The position numbers and the translations under genes were made by a program. A stretch of 35,900 nucleotides of DNA from Dinochytrium kinnereticum (lineage: Eukaryota; Chytridiomycota; Chytridiomycetes; Chytridiales; Chytridiaceae). The stretch spans positions 1 to 35,900 of the forward strand of contig JADGJT010000232.1 of assembly GCA_027604005.1 (NCBI GenBank), written 5' to 3'. Shown here piece by piece: positions 22,325 through 33,170 of the stretch. The notes below the pieces were generated by a model, which was not told the origin of the DNA, made no database searches, and was given only the letters and a program-made list of their open reading frames with translations. Numbering within the stretch: position 1 is the first letter of the stretch; each line of letters starts with the position of its first letter.

Positions 22325-22725
22325 TGCTTTGGATGCGTCGTTTCTTCAGTGGGGTGATTGTTTCAAACCTCATACTTGCGACTTTTAGCCTGCTTTAGTT
22401 TTGTATTTGTTATCGCTCTCGGAATATTAAAATCAATATTATTTATCGTTGATCCTGATGTCTATAGTCTTTTTTTTGAAGACAATGAAGAGTGGCGGCG
22501 GTCACACTGCCAACCATATAGACAGAAGCAAAATTGCATCACTTTTTTTATCAGTTGGGCTGCGTGCGATCTAGAAAACAGGCAGCAAAAAGACAGGAGC
22601 CGGTGAGAGGCATCATCGCAAGAGCAACGGCTGCTGCTGCTGGGGTGAAGACAGAGTTTCGGAGGGATCTATTAAAGGAGAAGGAAAGAAAAAATCAGGG
22701 TGTGGGTGTGGAGAAGTAGCCTCGG
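22325..22725. other. Spacer between the two GT14 genes
   Basis: About 400 bp with no gene; contains the 3' UTR of copy 1 and the promoter of copy 2. Polar short frames only. Confidence 0.5.
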
Positions 22726-24923
22726 ATGGTGAACAGAAACGTCCGGCTGGCATTGTTAGCCGCCGCTATTATCACGCTGTTATGGTTCTTCTTCAGCGAG
22801 AACGAGGAAAGGGCGATTCTGAATGAAGAGGAGCTGTTCTTTGATTACGAGGCTGCAAATCAGGATATGGAGCAAAAGTGAGTTTTTAGCTTTTATGTTG
22901 GGTCCCCTTGGTGATTCTGGCATCCACTTTGCAGGAAATTAACATGCTGTTGCGATTTGCTTTCTTTCATATTAGAGTTCCAGTGGAGGGGAACGAAGCT
23001 CCTAAGGCAATGAAGCCAGCCTTCAAGCATGCAGGCAAAACCGACCCGCTCCACCACATTGACCTCAGCTTTGGTTCAGGCCTTCCTGACCCTGACGCCG
23101 CCAACTACATTCACTCAAGAGAAAATATTCTTTCACAGGATCTTGCCACGAACCTTTCAACAGCTGTGAAAAAGAGCCGGCATTTTAAGGCCTACGGATT
23201 CGAATTTTGCAGGAGCTTGAACAATGCCAGCTTCGACTCTTTGGCTTATATCCATGACTGGGGGTGCACGATCGCGGAGAGAAATCCGACTATGGCTGAA
23301 TTTGTTCATCTGCTGGACGGTTGGGCGGATTTGATGACGGATCGGATTCTGACCAAGTATCCATGGTTACATACTGGGGTGGGTGGTTTTGCCATTGTAG
23401 CTCTTGATACTATTGAGAGCTTAGGTGCTTCAGTGGTTATCGTTGTTTTTTAATCTGGCTACTGTCTTACTGCAGGATTTGGAGCGGTTGATTTGTTATG
23501 CTATTTCGGAGGGGGCCAACTCATTTGTGAATATCACGGATTCCCGGTTAACGAAGCATGTAGACCCCATCAATTACCTGTCGCCCATTATTCCAGCTGT
23601 GAAGCCAAGGAAGTCTCGCATTCCGGGCCCTCGTCGAAAATATCAGGTGCGAAGTCTTATCTGGGTGACTCTTTAAACTTTCGTTGGGCAGCACCATACC
23701 AGGGACTACACTATTTTAACATTTACGCTGTTATTTATAAAATAGATTGCATATTTGCTCATGGTCCACGGGGAGCCGAAGATGCTCGAAAACGTTATTG
23801 AGCTCATCGACCAGCTTGACGACGGATCGGCCATCATCCTCATACATGTTGACCAAAAATGGAAAGCTCTTTACAACCAGATAACACTTTACCTTGAGCA
23901 GCGTGAAGCTACCATCAATGCCAAGCTGAGGCCTGACTCGCCCCCGGAACCATGCAACGTTTTTATGGCAAAGAATCGATTTGATGGACTCTGGGGACAC
24001 TCATCATTGGTTAGGATGCAGTTAAGCGGGTTTTGGGAGCTGCTGGATCTGGCGGATTGGGATTATGTTATTAACTTATCTGGCGAGGATTTTCCGTTGA
24101 GGAGGAGTCGGGAGATTTATCGAGTGTTGCAGATGGAGAAGCATCAGGGGTTTAATTGGATCGAGCATTGGGATGATAATGGTGAGAACTGAATGATTCC
24201 GATAGAGTCTACCTTTAGTTTTCTCTTTTCCTAACACTTTTATTCGCTAGCTGAGTCGGCCGCTCGTATCTCAAGACCTCATGTGCCCACGATGGAAAGA
24301 AGAATGTACCGCATGATGAACATTTGGGAAGCTGGCTTGCTATCACCTCCATTTACTTGGTGGAGGACCCCAAAATGTCATCAGTGGATGATTCTCACAA
24401 AGGAATTTGTTCAGTACCTCAGAGAATCAGAAGAGGCGGCTACTGCCCTCGCTTATATTGAACTTAGCTGGATCCCCGACGAGACTTACTTCTGCTATGG
24501 TAGGCATAAACTAGATTAATATCGTTGTTGAGTCTTCTAACATCATTTCTTTGACTGGTTCTGATAGTCCTGGTCAATACCCCACGCTTTGCTGGCAAAA
24601 CCATCAATGACAAAAAACGATTCCTGACTTTCCCGTCCTATGAATCCTACCATCCTATGGTGCTGGACATCGGTTCCCGAGGTCTAATTGGCACGGACGA
24701 ACCCGGTCGAGAACCACGGTACTTCTTCGCACGAAAAGTGGATATAAAGTTTCCCAAAGGTCGAGAGCTAATGGAATGGATTTTATTTGAACATATCCGG
24801 AAGCACCTCACTCCCGGTGGATACGGCGAGCTTGGGGGGGAGAAGTGGGTGGATTTAGAGAAGGTGATGGATATGGATTCTTCTGTTCAGGCTATATATT
24901 CGAGTTTGAGAGAGGATCCTTGA
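22726..24923 (+). CDS. GT14 (Branch-domain) glycosyltransferase, type II membrane protein, copy 2
   Basis: 588 residues from six exons: 22726..22877, 22976..23378, 23476..23646, 23746..24181, 24251..24499 and 24568..24923. All five intron phases (2, 0, 0, 1, 1) equal those of copy 1, and exon 4 is 436 nt in both, so the pair arose by tandem duplication. Membrane span at about 7-23 (LALLAAAIITLLWFFF), then an acidic stretch. Shared motifs: FKAYGFEFCRSLNNASFDSL, LICYAISEGAN, GPRRKYQ, LLMVHGEPK, DDGSAIILIHVD, NRFDGLWGHSSLV, WDYVINLSGEDFPLR, CHQWMILTKEF, PDETYFCY, YFFARKVD and HLTPGGYGELGG. Copy 2 has a Gly-Glu-Asp where copy 1 has Gly-Leu-Asp in the acceptor-side motif. Probable Golgi enzyme; donor and acceptor unknown. 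Confidence 0.9.
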
Positions 24924-25517
24924 GTTTCTTTTGTTTTGTTTTATTTTTAATCGATCGTTGATCTTTTGCGTTGTTCGTTTTCTCCTCTTTTTCTCGCTGG
25001 TTGAGGATGGGTGCTTTTTTGATATCGTCGTTTCACATTCGCTTTCTCCCCTTCATCTTCTCTCTCTTCACCTTCACATTGTATTATACCCAAGCCCATC
25101 CGCCGCCTCCCTGGGCATATTTCTCGACGGTTCTCATGTTTTGGAATAAGCGCATTGCTAGTGCTGCAATGGACAAATAAAGAAAATAAAGCGCATATGA
25201 TAAATATCGAATGAACAATAAGATAGAACTTCGTTCAGAATTGTTCTGTATTGTACCTCTGGTCGGAGCTCAAAAATGAATGATTGTCTTTGACTTTTCG
25301 CCCCAAAAGCGAGTCACACTGCGTCACAGTGCCTGAGCTGACCAGAGCTGAGCTGTTTGGAACAACCAAATCAACTTGGCGAATCTTTGATGCTGGCGTT
25401 ATTTATTACAAAGTATAAAAAACGGAGCTACCCTTCTCCCACCAGGGTATCTTGCTGCTCTGCGCGAAACCTGGTCAACCTCATATTCAACCATCACCAA
25501 CGACAACAACGACAACG
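24924..25517. other. Spacer between GT14 copy 2 and F4
   Basis: The first 270 bp are T-rich 3' UTR with AATAAA at 25176-25181 and 25185-25190 as possible poly(A) signals. The second half is the F4 promoter, with a GAGTCACACTGCGTCACAGTG stretch of inverted halves at about 25311-25331 and a TATA box. Confidence 0.5.
25414..25422 (+). promoter_or_regulatory. TATA box of F4
   Basis: TATAAAAAA lies 96 bp upstream of the F4 ATG, followed by a CT-rich stretch around 25430-25445 where transcription probably begins. Good match to consensus and position. Confidence 0.6.
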
Positions 25518-26726
25518 ATGATCTTTGCTGTGTCTACTGTTGCACTGTCCCTGGCTGCATCCACTGTCATGGCTGCAACCCCAGGCAAGATAGTGTAAGA
25601 TTTCACTTTCCCCGCCTCCCTCCCTAAGGCCTAACAACCACTCTTCCTCCCGAACATCAGTGCCATTCAGTCACCATCAAGCTTCTGTTTGCTGCTCCCG
25701 TCGCTGGTAAGCTCACCCACTATCTCCCCGTTTTTGACACCTTGCTTCTCTTTGACAGCCAGGTCAATCCATTGGTGAATCAGAGGGCTCCTCAACATCT
25801 CATTGCGTTGAGAATGGGATTCGGACAGATGGGTCAAGAGGGATCAAGGGAAGCGCGATTCGGTCGGCACATTTGGTGGATGCTGGAAAGTATATACAGA
25901 TCACCGGACAGATTGATATGGCCGCGTTGCAGATTAGTGAGAGGGATGGAGGTGGACAGTAAGTTTGTTTGTTTTTATCCATGTGTTGTTAGTTGTGGAG
26001 TGTGGTTTTAGGTTTTTGATTGTACAGTACGGATCCTTAAGTTATTTTTTATACCTCACCCCCACCAGGTACGACGACGCATCCTGGGGTATTGAACCTC
26101 TCTCCTCATGTCAAGGTTACGACCGTTTCCTTGAGCTAGTGGGCAACGGTCAATTCTGCATCCGCTGCTGCAAATACGACGACCCTAAAGGTGCCGACTT
26201 TGACAAAGCAGCACCGTAAGTCACCATCTCCTCTCCCCATCTCAATTCAAGCCCCTCTAATTAAGCTCTTGTTGTTTATTACAGGTGCTTTGCTGGAAAC
26301 GACCTTGCAGGCTGTGAAGCGGACATTCCTGGAAATTATGGCAGCGGGTTTACTTATAATGGCAAGACCGTGGATGGACCCGGCGGTGGGGGTTCCAATC
26401 CTTCTTCTCCTTCGTCTCCTTCTTCGTCGCCGTCCCCTCCTTCTCCTCCTCCTATGCCTTCATCAACAACCATGCCGCCTTCGTCTCCCCCGCAAGCCTC
26501 TTCTGATTCAACGTCTGAATTGAAATCACCCACCACCGCTGCGTCAACGTCACTGTTCAAACCCACTGCCGCTCCTACGTCGACGAGTGGGACGGGGATC
26601 ACGAGTTCTTCGAGTGTTTTGCAAACCCTGAGTAGTGTTAATGCTGGGTCTGGGGCTCAGAGGTGTGGCGCTTCGTGGGCGGTTGGGATGGTGGTTGCTG
26701 GTGTTGTTGGTGTTTTGATGGTTTGA
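25518..26726 (+). CDS. Secreted 8-cysteine protein with Pro/Ser/Thr tail, paralogue F4
   Basis: Fourth paralogue, on the plus strand 10 kb from F3; 303 residues. Exons 25518..25594, 25661..25706, 25759..25958, 26069..26215 and 26285..26726. Signal peptide 1-19 (ends TVMA). Unlike F1-F3, a phase-2 intron separates the signal exon from a 46-nt exon carrying SSFCLLLPSL. Then GQSIGESEG, YIQITGQI, GGGQYDDASWGIEP, SCQGYDRFLELVGNGQ, FCIRCC, PCFAGNDLAGC and PGNYG. The tail from about residue 197 is a long Ser/Pro/Thr-rich stalk (SPSSPSSSPSPPSPPP type), a classic O-glycosylated cell-wall spacer, ending in a hydrophobic GPI-type segment (WAVGMVVAGVVGVLMV). Convergent with F5. Function unknown; surface location is a strong inference. 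Confidence 0.9.
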
Positions 26727-27904
26727 TCATAGCCCCTTTTCTCTTATCCCACTTCTCCTCTTTACCAAATACTCTGCTAAGTCTTTGCGACTACCTTTTA
26801 TCTTTACGATAGTTTGTTTGCTGCGTATATCTTTATGTGATGATTCATTAACTCGCGACATGTCAAACCTCTTGAATCACCATTGCCTCTCCTTACCGTT
26901 TTTTTTCTTGTACATTTTATTCAGATGGTGACTTGGTGAACGATGAAAGTTATTTTACGTGTGCTCTGTTTTTTATTCTGTTTACCTTTTCTCGTTCTTC
27001 TGTATTTATATGATAATTATGCCTCCCATTAAATAATTCTATGGAATATTACTTCAAATAAATTGATGAACAGAACAAAACAACAATAAGCTGGTACCTG
27101 ACGGCCACTGGAAACTCCATAGATTATCACAACCTAACAACTATTCACTATTTCTTAGCTAGCCTCTCCGACCACAACACACCCCAGATCCTACTCATTG
27201 AACTAGGTGTTGGACAGCTTCTTGAGGAACGAATACTCCAACATGTGATTGGCTTCAACCACGCCCAAAGAGCCGATACTGTTGGATGGATTACAGGATA
27301 AGGTTCTCACTCAACGGGGCCAGGCTGAATAGATTGCACAGACGTCTTTAAAGCTTCTCAAAATATTAAACAGTCGCATAAAGACAAAGAGACGTTTACG
27401 ATTCATCCACCCCTCACATACGCAAAAAAAAACAAACAAAAAACAGAAACTAAAAAAATAATAACAGAACGGTGATCGAGAGAGAAAGGGAGTCAGGGGG
27501 TGGGATTAATTAACCTAAGGCATGACAAAAACAGTTGGGGAAGAATTGTTGGATGGCGCAAGGCGTTAACGAGTCTCAAGCAATGTCACGTAGAAAGGGA
27601 AATGGGATGGATTTAAACAAGTGTAGGCGGGGGTAACGAAATTAGGAAGACTTTAAGGATTCCTCAGGATTACTACAATAATCATTTGACAAAGAAAAAG
27701 AAAGAATGAAGAACTATCCTGTAATCCCCTAAAAACCCCGAACCGAAAAAAAGTAAAGAAAAAAAACAATAGTTGGCTGTAGGGCCGGAAAAAACAAAAA
27801 ACTACACAGAACAAAGTAATTAACAAATCACCAACTTTCCTCCACATAAATTAAAAAAAGAAAAGGCCATGAACAATAAACTGAAACAGAGTACGAAACG
27901 TTAA
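26727..27904. other. Convergent spacer between F4 and F5
   Basis: 1.2 kb carrying the two 3' ends. The left part is T-rich (F4 sense) and the right part A-rich (F5 antisense), so the composition flips near 27.05 kb. No gene seen. Confidence 0.5.
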
Positions 27905-29130
27905 TCACCCCCAAATTAACCACCCAAGCTTCGCCACCACAGAAGTCGTCGTCACCGGCTTAACAGTCCCACCATTCACACTGGGCACCGGCGCAACAAC
28001 CGACTTAGGAGCACTCGGTGGCACGATAGGCGGAACAACCGTCGTCGGAGCACTCGGTGGCACGATAGGCGGAACAACCGTCGTCGGAGCCCTCGGTGGA
28101 ACAATAGTGAGAACAGCCGTCGTCGGAGCATTCGGTGGAAGGACAGGGGGAACAGTTACAGACGAGAACCCTGGTCCATAATTCCCAGGAACAACGAACC
28201 GGCACCCTTTCGTGTCGTTGCCAGCAAAACAACTGAATAAAAGAGAAAAGAATAAAAAGAGTGAGAGGGAGTTTTATTAGTGGGGTGGGGTTTGGGGTCG
28301 GGTTGGGGTAGAAGGAAAAGAAAAGAAAAAAAAGGTCTTACGGGGCGGTTTTATTGTAGTCCTGAGTCATCTCGTCTTTATAGGTACAGCAGCGAAGGCA
28401 AAAGTCGGGCCCTCCACCGACCAACTGTACGTACCGCGAGTGCCCCACACAAGTTGAGAACGGTTCAATACCCCAAGACGCGTCATCATATCTACAATAA
28501 ATCACACAAGGCCATATTTTAAAAACCAAAACACAAAAGTAAAAATAAAACCAAATTAAAACCAAGAAAGAGGACAGGAAGGAAAACAGAACAAACACTT
28601 ACTGCCCACCACCGCCAGCATCATGCTCCAGCATCAAAGTGACCACATTTAACGATCCCGTGATTTGGACGTAACTTTCCGTCTTGACAAGATGGGCGGA
28701 TAGGACGGAATTAGGGGGAAGCGGACGGGACCCCAAAGTGGTTATGCCATCAGTGCAGTAGGAGACTGCGGAACCTTCACTCTCGCCAATACTTTGACCA
28801 AGCTGTTTGTTGTGAAAATGAAAGTAAGCAAGAAAATAAAAAGAGGGTTAGAGATTCGGGTGGGTTGGGATGCTTTAGCAATTAGGGTCCTTTTTGTTAC
28901 CCGTGATGGTAAAAGAATGCAGAAACGTTGCGGGCTCTCAAGGGCACTGGGGTTGGGAGAAAAGATTGCAGAGTTGAGCGCTTTTCTTAGACGACAAAAG
29001 TTAACAGAGGGAAGTACGATTCTTACAGGACTTTCCCAAAGTTCTGTACCCCTCTCCTGTGATTGGACGCAGCCATACCGAACCCCACCAGACCTCCCAA
29101 AACAACGCATAGCAACGTAGAGAGGGTCAT
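27905..29130 (-). CDS. Secreted 8-cysteine protein with tandem-repeat tail, paralogue F5
   Basis: Fifth and most diverged paralogue; 275 residues. Exons 29027..29130, 28901..28946, 28603..28802, 28342..28491 and 27905..28232. The exon plan is that of F4 (46-nt FCILLP exon, 200-nt exon 3), so F4 and F5 form one subgroup. Signal peptide MTLSTLLCVVLGGLVGFGMAA. Conserved: RFCILLPS, GQSIGESEGSAVSYC, YVQITGSL, GGGGQYDDASWGIEPFSTC, RYVQLVGGG, FCLRCC, CFAGNDTKGC, PGNYGPGF. The tail is Pro/Val/Thr-rich and built of 13-residue repeats. It ends in only a short apolar stretch (VVAKLGWLIWG), so the GPI signal is weak; F5 may be freely secreted or wall-bound otherwise. Confidence 0.87.
28011..28163. repeat. 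39-bp coding minisatellite in F5 tail
   Basis: Units at 28011-28049 and 28050-28088 are identical; 28089-28127 is diverged and 28128-28163 is partial. Each 39-bp unit encodes 13 residues of the type PPSAPTTVVPPIV, so length change keeps the frame. Confidence 0.9.
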
Positions 29131-30624
29131 GGGAGACGAATGTGAGCACTTCCGCGACATCGTTTCGTCAAGAGAATTGCTCAAGAAAGCTCTGTTTGGC
29201 GTTATCTTGAATGTTGATGCAAAGCTGGAAGAGTGGACGTTTCAAGCAAAAATAATCTGTGAGCTGTTTCTTTTATTTCCAGTTGAGTCAGATCAAGCAA
29301 GTTCAATGAACGCCGATGGCCCAAACTGATGCTTTGACTACTGCTGCGCATCGTCTTTCTTTGGGGTTGAGCCGCCACCGCTCTCTTGCAAGTTAAGATG
29401 CCCACCCGACCCAAGCATGTCGCCAACAGTGCTGACAATTTTGACACCTTTCACCCAGCATGGAGGCATTGAAGAGGTGTCTTGGTGGCTTTAGATGAGG
29501 GAGTAAAGGATGCCTACAATATATCCAGTGGTGATGATGCCAGGATGATAAAGTGGATCGAGGTAAATCGTGCATTTCAGCAAGTAACTGCTCGTCGGGG
29601 TGAACAAGGAGCCGTGCAGTGACATTTGTTGCAGCAGCACGAACGCTTTGTCACAGCTTGCTTTCTTTCCTCTTGTCTGATCTCAGAATCACATCCCAAT
29701 GTATAATCCGCGCACCCCCTTCCCCACAATCGCGGAATCTCATCACCACAATGAGCTACCACCGTCGAACACATTTGGCGTCACTCTCTCAACGATCACG
29801 GGAGAGGAATAAAGCAATGACCACGAACCCAAAAACGTTTTTCACGATCTCACACCTCAGACGAGAGGCGCTGGGTCTTTGCTAAAAAAAGTGGTTCGGG
29901 AGAACAGTGGTGCAGCATCGGTTTTTAATGGCAATGGTTCAAAAGGAGTGGGTGAATGGTTTGACGATGAGTGTTGATGCGAGGGATGCAGTCAGCACAT
30001 GATGTGTGGAGTGGGGAGTGTGATGAAGGCCGTCATCTGTGTCGCGTTGGTGCGTTCATGCGGAGGAAACACTGTCTTTGAATATCAGCCGGGAAAACCC
30101 TCGATCGCTTATTTCTTAATACATATGAAGTTGATTTATTCGCACCCACTCGGCTGAAGGGGATGGATAAAAGAGAGTTATCGTAAGCATTTAGTTTGAG
30201 GGTGATTGTTATTCGACAGAGGGGAGGGGTCGTCACTTGTTGTTTGCATGCGACGGGGATACAAGTATCGCAGGTGATCCATCCAACACAAAGACAATTC
30301 ACGTGAGACATGCAAGAATGTTTGTTTCAGCCGGGATATCATCTCCCGCATCCAGTCACATTGCTTCTAGCTGGAATATTCAAGCCATCCAGCCAATCAT
30401 ACCGGCCGATGTACGAATGTTTCTGTGTGACACTCTCTCCTCCTTTGACATATTTTGTGGGGGACTTGATGTTGTTGCTTTGCTTCCCCACCCAGACATC
30501 GGGAATCGCCTTTCTCCGAGCACTTTGAGCACCCATAAAAACCCTACCCACCCTCCTGCCACCCTCCTGCCACCATCCATCCATACCTCCCTCCCAATCA
30601 AGCCTTCCCAAAACATCAGGAAGA
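29131..30624. other. Divergent intergenic between F5 and ALDH
   Basis: 1.5 kb of fairly balanced composition with short frames on both strands but no domain, start context or splice model that I can support. It should contain the F5 and ALDH promoters. Confidence 0.45.
30533..30540 (+). promoter_or_regulatory. TATA-like element of ALDH
   Basis: CCATAAAA about 85 bp upstream of the ALDH ATG, followed by a strongly pyrimidine-rich leader containing a repeated CCTGCCACC, as in highly expressed fungal genes. Position fits; the sequence is one base off consensus. Confidence 0.4.
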
Positions 30625-32513
30625 ATGACCGTCGTCGACACCACCGTGACGCTCGAGCACGAAGGACGAACCTTCACCGTCCCTACCGGCCTGTTTATCA
30701 ACAACGAGTTTGTTCCCTCCATCGCCGGTCAAAAGTTCAAGACGGTGAGTTCTTCGCATTCCCTTCCCCTCTGCCACTGTCGTTTCGCGTTTATCGATGG
30801 GGATCATTGGACGGAGAGCTGACGATCCTTTCCGCTTCAGGTTGACCCTGCTACTGGTGAGGTTATCTGTGAGGTTTATGAAGCCCTCAAGGAGGATGTG
30901 TGAGTATTCCCTTTCCCACTTTCACATCCAACGTCCGTTCAAGCTCTGACCGTTTAATAGCGACCACGCCGTCAGCACTGCCAAGAAAGCCTTCAAGTCC
31001 TGGTCCAAGGTCATTCCGGCCGACCGTGGACGCATGATGTACAAGCTCGCCGATCTGATGGAGCGCGACATTGACATCCTGGCTGGTATTGAGTCATGGG
31101 ATAACGGGAAGGTGTTTACGGAGGCTCGCTTTGTGGATTTACCAAAGGCAATTTCGAACATTAGGTATTATGCTGGGTGGGCGGATAAACTTCATGGAAA
31201 GGTTGTTGAGATGGATGAGAACCACCATACTTTTATCAAGCATGAGCCTTTTGGTGTTGTTGGGCAGATCATGTACGTACGATACTCAATTGTGGATGCT
31301 TTTAAGCGCTGGCTTGTTTCTAACCTTCATCGTTTCCTCCAATGACCGCCTTTTCCAGTCCATGGAACTTTCCTCGTAAGTCACCTCTCTCGTCTCTTCA
31401 GCTTTGCTCATCACACTTGCATTTCTAAACTTTTTTTTTATATTTTAGTCCTCATGCTTGCCTGGAAGCTCGGACCCGCCCTTTGCACCGGCAATGTCAT
31501 CGTCATGAAATCCTCCGAAAAGACCCCGCTCTCCGCCCTTAAATTCTGTGAGCTCATTAAGGAAGCCGGTTTCCCTCCTGGTGTTTTCAACCTCCTCAGT
31601 GGATTCGGCCCCACCGCTGGAGAAGCCATCGCCCGCCACATGGACATCATGAAGGTAGCCTTTACGGGGTCCACCGGGGTTGGACGTAGGATCATGGCGG
31701 CGGCTGCCACCTCAAACCTCAAGAAGGTGTCGCTTGAGCTTGGCGGCAAGTCTCCCAACATTGTGTTTGATGACGCCAACCTTGACCTTGCGGTTGCGGC
31801 AACCAAGATTGGGTTCACCTTGAACCATGGACAAACCTGCTGTGCGGGCACGAGGGTGTACGTCCAAGAAGGTGTTTACGATAAGTTTGTTGAGAAGCTT
31901 CGTGATGCTGCTGCGTCCATCAAGCTGGGTGGTCAGTTCCACCCCGAGTCGAACCATGGCCCTCTTGTTGATGAGATTCAGTTCAACCGTGTGATGGGGT
32001 ACATTGAAGACGGGAAGAAGGCTGGTGCTAAGGTTGTGTATGGGGGTGAGAGGCATGGAGACAAAGGATACTTTGTCAAGCCCACGATCTTTAGCGAGGT
32101 TCATGATGACATGAAGGTTGTTCGTGAGGAGATTTTCGGACCTGTTGTGTGTGTCATGAAGTTCAAGACCACCGAAGAGATTGTTGAGCGTGCCAACAAC
32201 TCGAACGTGAGTGACTTCCAAAATTCTTCTTTCGTTTCGATGGACTGTTCACTCATCCTGTTGCTATTTTCTTTTTTCCCTTTTTTTTTTACCATAGTAC
32301 GGTCTTGCTGCCGCCATTCACACCACCAACCTCAGCACGGCCCACCGTGTCGCTAACGAGCTCGAGTCCGGCACGGTGTGGGTTAACACGTACAACCTCC
32401 TCACTGAACAGATGCCTTTTGGTGGATACAAGGAGTCTGGGTTTGGTCGTGAGAATTCTGAGTACGCTCTTCATGAGTACACTCGTGTCAAGGCTGTCTT
32501 TATGGCAATCTGA
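30625..32513 (+). CDS. Aldehyde dehydrogenase (NAD(P)+), complete, with a 17-nt microexon
   Basis: Oxidises aldehydes to acids with NAD(P)+. 493 residues, the usual length for this family, from six exons: 30625..30744, 30841..30899, 30961..31272, 31359..31375, 31449..32206 and 32298..32513. Landmarks: FINNEFVPS near the N-terminus, IPWNFPLLML with the oxyanion-hole Asn, [13 protein letters not shown] for cofactor binding (Lys and Glu of the family), [22 protein letters not shown] with the general-base Glu, NHGQTCCAG with the catalytic Cys, EEIFGPVV, and [13 protein letters not shown] near the C-terminus. No targeting peptide is evident, so it is probably cytosolic. The pattern is that of class 1/2 fungal ALDHs acting on acetaldehyde-like substrates. 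The tiny exon 4 encodes PWNFP and is needed for a continuous protein. Poly(A) candidate AATAAA at 32756. Confidence 0.96.
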
Positions 32514-32755
32514 GATTTTTGAATAGGATGTGAGCATGTGTGTTTTGTTTTTTGTAGGGTGGTGTAGTTGCTCAATCGCCCCTGGTTTTTTGTGTGTTGC
32601 TTGCTTGTTTATTGTTTTACTTTTCATACATTCTCTCGGCGATCTCTCTTTTTTTATTATGTCGTATTATCTGGCCATTGCTGGATATTTTTGTTCGCCA
32701 ACTTGATGGTTGATGCTTTTGATTATGATGTATCTTTTGTATTTTTCTTGTGAAT

Positions 32756-32761
32756 AATAAA
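32756..32761 (+). terminator. Probable poly(A) signal of ALDH
   Basis: AATAAA about 243 bp after the ALDH stop, in a T-rich 3' region. Fungal poly(A) signals are degenerate, so this is only a candidate. Confidence 0.35.
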
Positions 32762-32789
32762 ATCAAGCGTGGAACGGAAGGCCATTAGT

Positions 32790-32821
32790 TTATTATTTAT
32801 TATTTATTATTATTATTTATT
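32790..32821. repeat. TTATTTA-type microsatellite
   Basis: TATTTAT and TTATTA units directly after the ALDH poly(A) region. Confidence 0.7.
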
Positions 32822-33043
32822 GCTTTGTTGGGCTTAATTGTTGTTGGTTGAAGCGAGGTGCTGGTGTTGCTTGGAGCGCGTTGTTTTGCAAGTCCGAAAT
32901 CAATAATGAATTAAATAATAACATCAATGAACCAGCAATGAGTGTTGTTTGTGACTTGTGACCAATTTGATTTGCAAACTCCGACCGACACTTCTTGCTG
33001 CATGCATGCTTTGAGCTGAGCTGAGATGAAACAATTATTAATC

Positions 33044-33073
33044 AATAATAATAATAATAATAATAATAATAAG
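33044..33073. repeat. AAT microsatellite
   Basis: About ten consecutive AAT triplets. Confidence 0.85.
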
Positions 33074-33137
33074 CAATGAGAGAGATGAGGGAAGGTTTGG
33101 TTGATTTGATTTGAGGAGGTGTGAGGGTGATACAACT

Positions 33138-33170
33138 ATTATTTAATTATTTAATTATTTAATTATTTAT
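33138..33170. repeat. 8-bp AATTATTT tandem repeat
   Basis: About four copies of an 8-bp unit AATTATTT, passing into TTTATTTATT and AATTAATT motifs up to 33215. Confidence 0.8.

Noticed and set aside
28011..28163. Regular repeats that could suggest a CRISPR array
   Set aside because: Units are adjacent with no spacers, keep the reading frame of F5 and lie in a eukaryotic gene; it is a coding minisatellite.
29577..29885. Short frames in the F5-ALDH spacer
   Set aside because: No domain, start or splice support; probably random open frames in balanced-composition DNA.
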